DNA from: an uncultured Flavobacteriales bacterium
Lineage (GTDB): Bacteria > Bacteroidota > Bacteroidia > Flavobacteriales > BACL11
Reading direction: 5' to 3'
Length of the DNA: 6,779 nt
Assembly: GCA_950069165.1 (NCBI GenBank)
Contig: CATMIT010000078.1
Span: 1-6,779 of the forward strand
This document shows positions 6,724 to 6,779 of the stretch, in pieces. The translations under genes were made by a program, and so were the position numbers. Numbering within the stretch: position 1 is the stretch's first letter; each line of letters begins with the position of its first letter. The notes beneath the pieces are model-generated. The model saw nothing but the letters and a program-made list of their open reading frames with translations, searched no databases and had not been told where the DNA came from.

Positions 6724-6779
6724 CTAGAACTGTTTTTCTGATGTAGTAATGAAAATTTACATCTTGACAATTAGCTGAA

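Larger units (their letters stand above)
6424..6779. other. Non-coding AT-rich stretch with GC-rich structured insert
   Basis: These 356 bases hold no convincing open frame on either strand and no TonB-receptor continuation. Most of it is very AT-rich, but 6561-6640 is 59% GC (47 of 80 by hand count) and foldable, and 6709-6723 forms a second short GC hairpin. No tRNA, transposase fragment or clear promoter was recognised. A TTGACA-like hexamer near 6765 stands too close to the window edge to judge. Confidence 0.6.

Noticed and set aside
6421..6779. Possible end repeat: AAAATTT followed by TTAGTTGAA (6422-6450) versus AAAATTT and TTAGCTGAA (6751-6779)
   Set aside because: The two short matches are separated by unalignable sequence and are within what AT-rich DNA gives by chance; the right copy also touches the window edge.

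Overview
The window looks like the chromosome of a Bacteroidetes bacterium, most likely a flavobacterium or cytophaga relative. The support is AT-rich DNA, almost no Shine-Dalgarno sequences, a Bacteroidetes-type TAnnTTTG promoter box, an Asp-box (sortilin/VPS10-like) surface lipoprotein, a single-chain IcmF mutase, and the N-terminus of a SusC/TonB-receptor-type secreted protein. No species can be named from the sequence alone.

Layout. (1) Bases 1-1195, minus strand: the first 398 codons of a large Asp-box beta-propeller lipoprotein that runs off the left edge. (2) Bases 1196-1313: a short divergent intergenic region with a plausible promoter for the rightward genes. (3) Bases 1314-4682, plus strand: a complete 1122-residue fused isobutyryl-CoA mutase (IcmF) with B12 domain, G-protein chaperone and mutase barrel in one chain. 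(4) Bases 4705-5541: a small mechanosensitive channel of the MscS family. (5) Bases 5544-5630: a diverged second copy of the last 28 codons plus stop of icmF. (6) Bases 5639-6136: a GNAT acetyltransferase. (7) Bases 6133-6423: a signal peptide plus carboxypeptidase-regulatory-like domain that stops where a TonB-dependent receptor would normally continue. (8) Bases 6424-6779: non-coding, AT-rich DNA containing a sharply GC-rich, strongly foldable element and a second small GC-rich hairpin.

How it fits together. All complete genes from icmF onward point right with gaps of 22 and 8 bases or a 4-base overlap, so they may be co-transcribed, but no shared pathway is apparent. The left part (lipoprotein and icmF) reads as a stable core locus. 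The right part (mscS to the end) is clearly more AT-rich and carries signs of rearrangement: a duplicated icmF tail, a truncated gene and a structured intergenic element.

The most informative observation is the icmF tail relic between mscS and the acetyltransferase. It differs from the intact tail mostly at synonymous positions, so it probably descends from a working mutase gene. This suggests that icmF plus mscS, or mscS with a new icmF 3' end, entered by recombination next to an older icmF-acetyltransferase junction. I see no defence system, CRISPR array, tRNA, rRNA, transposase or integrase, and I do not claim a new biological system here.
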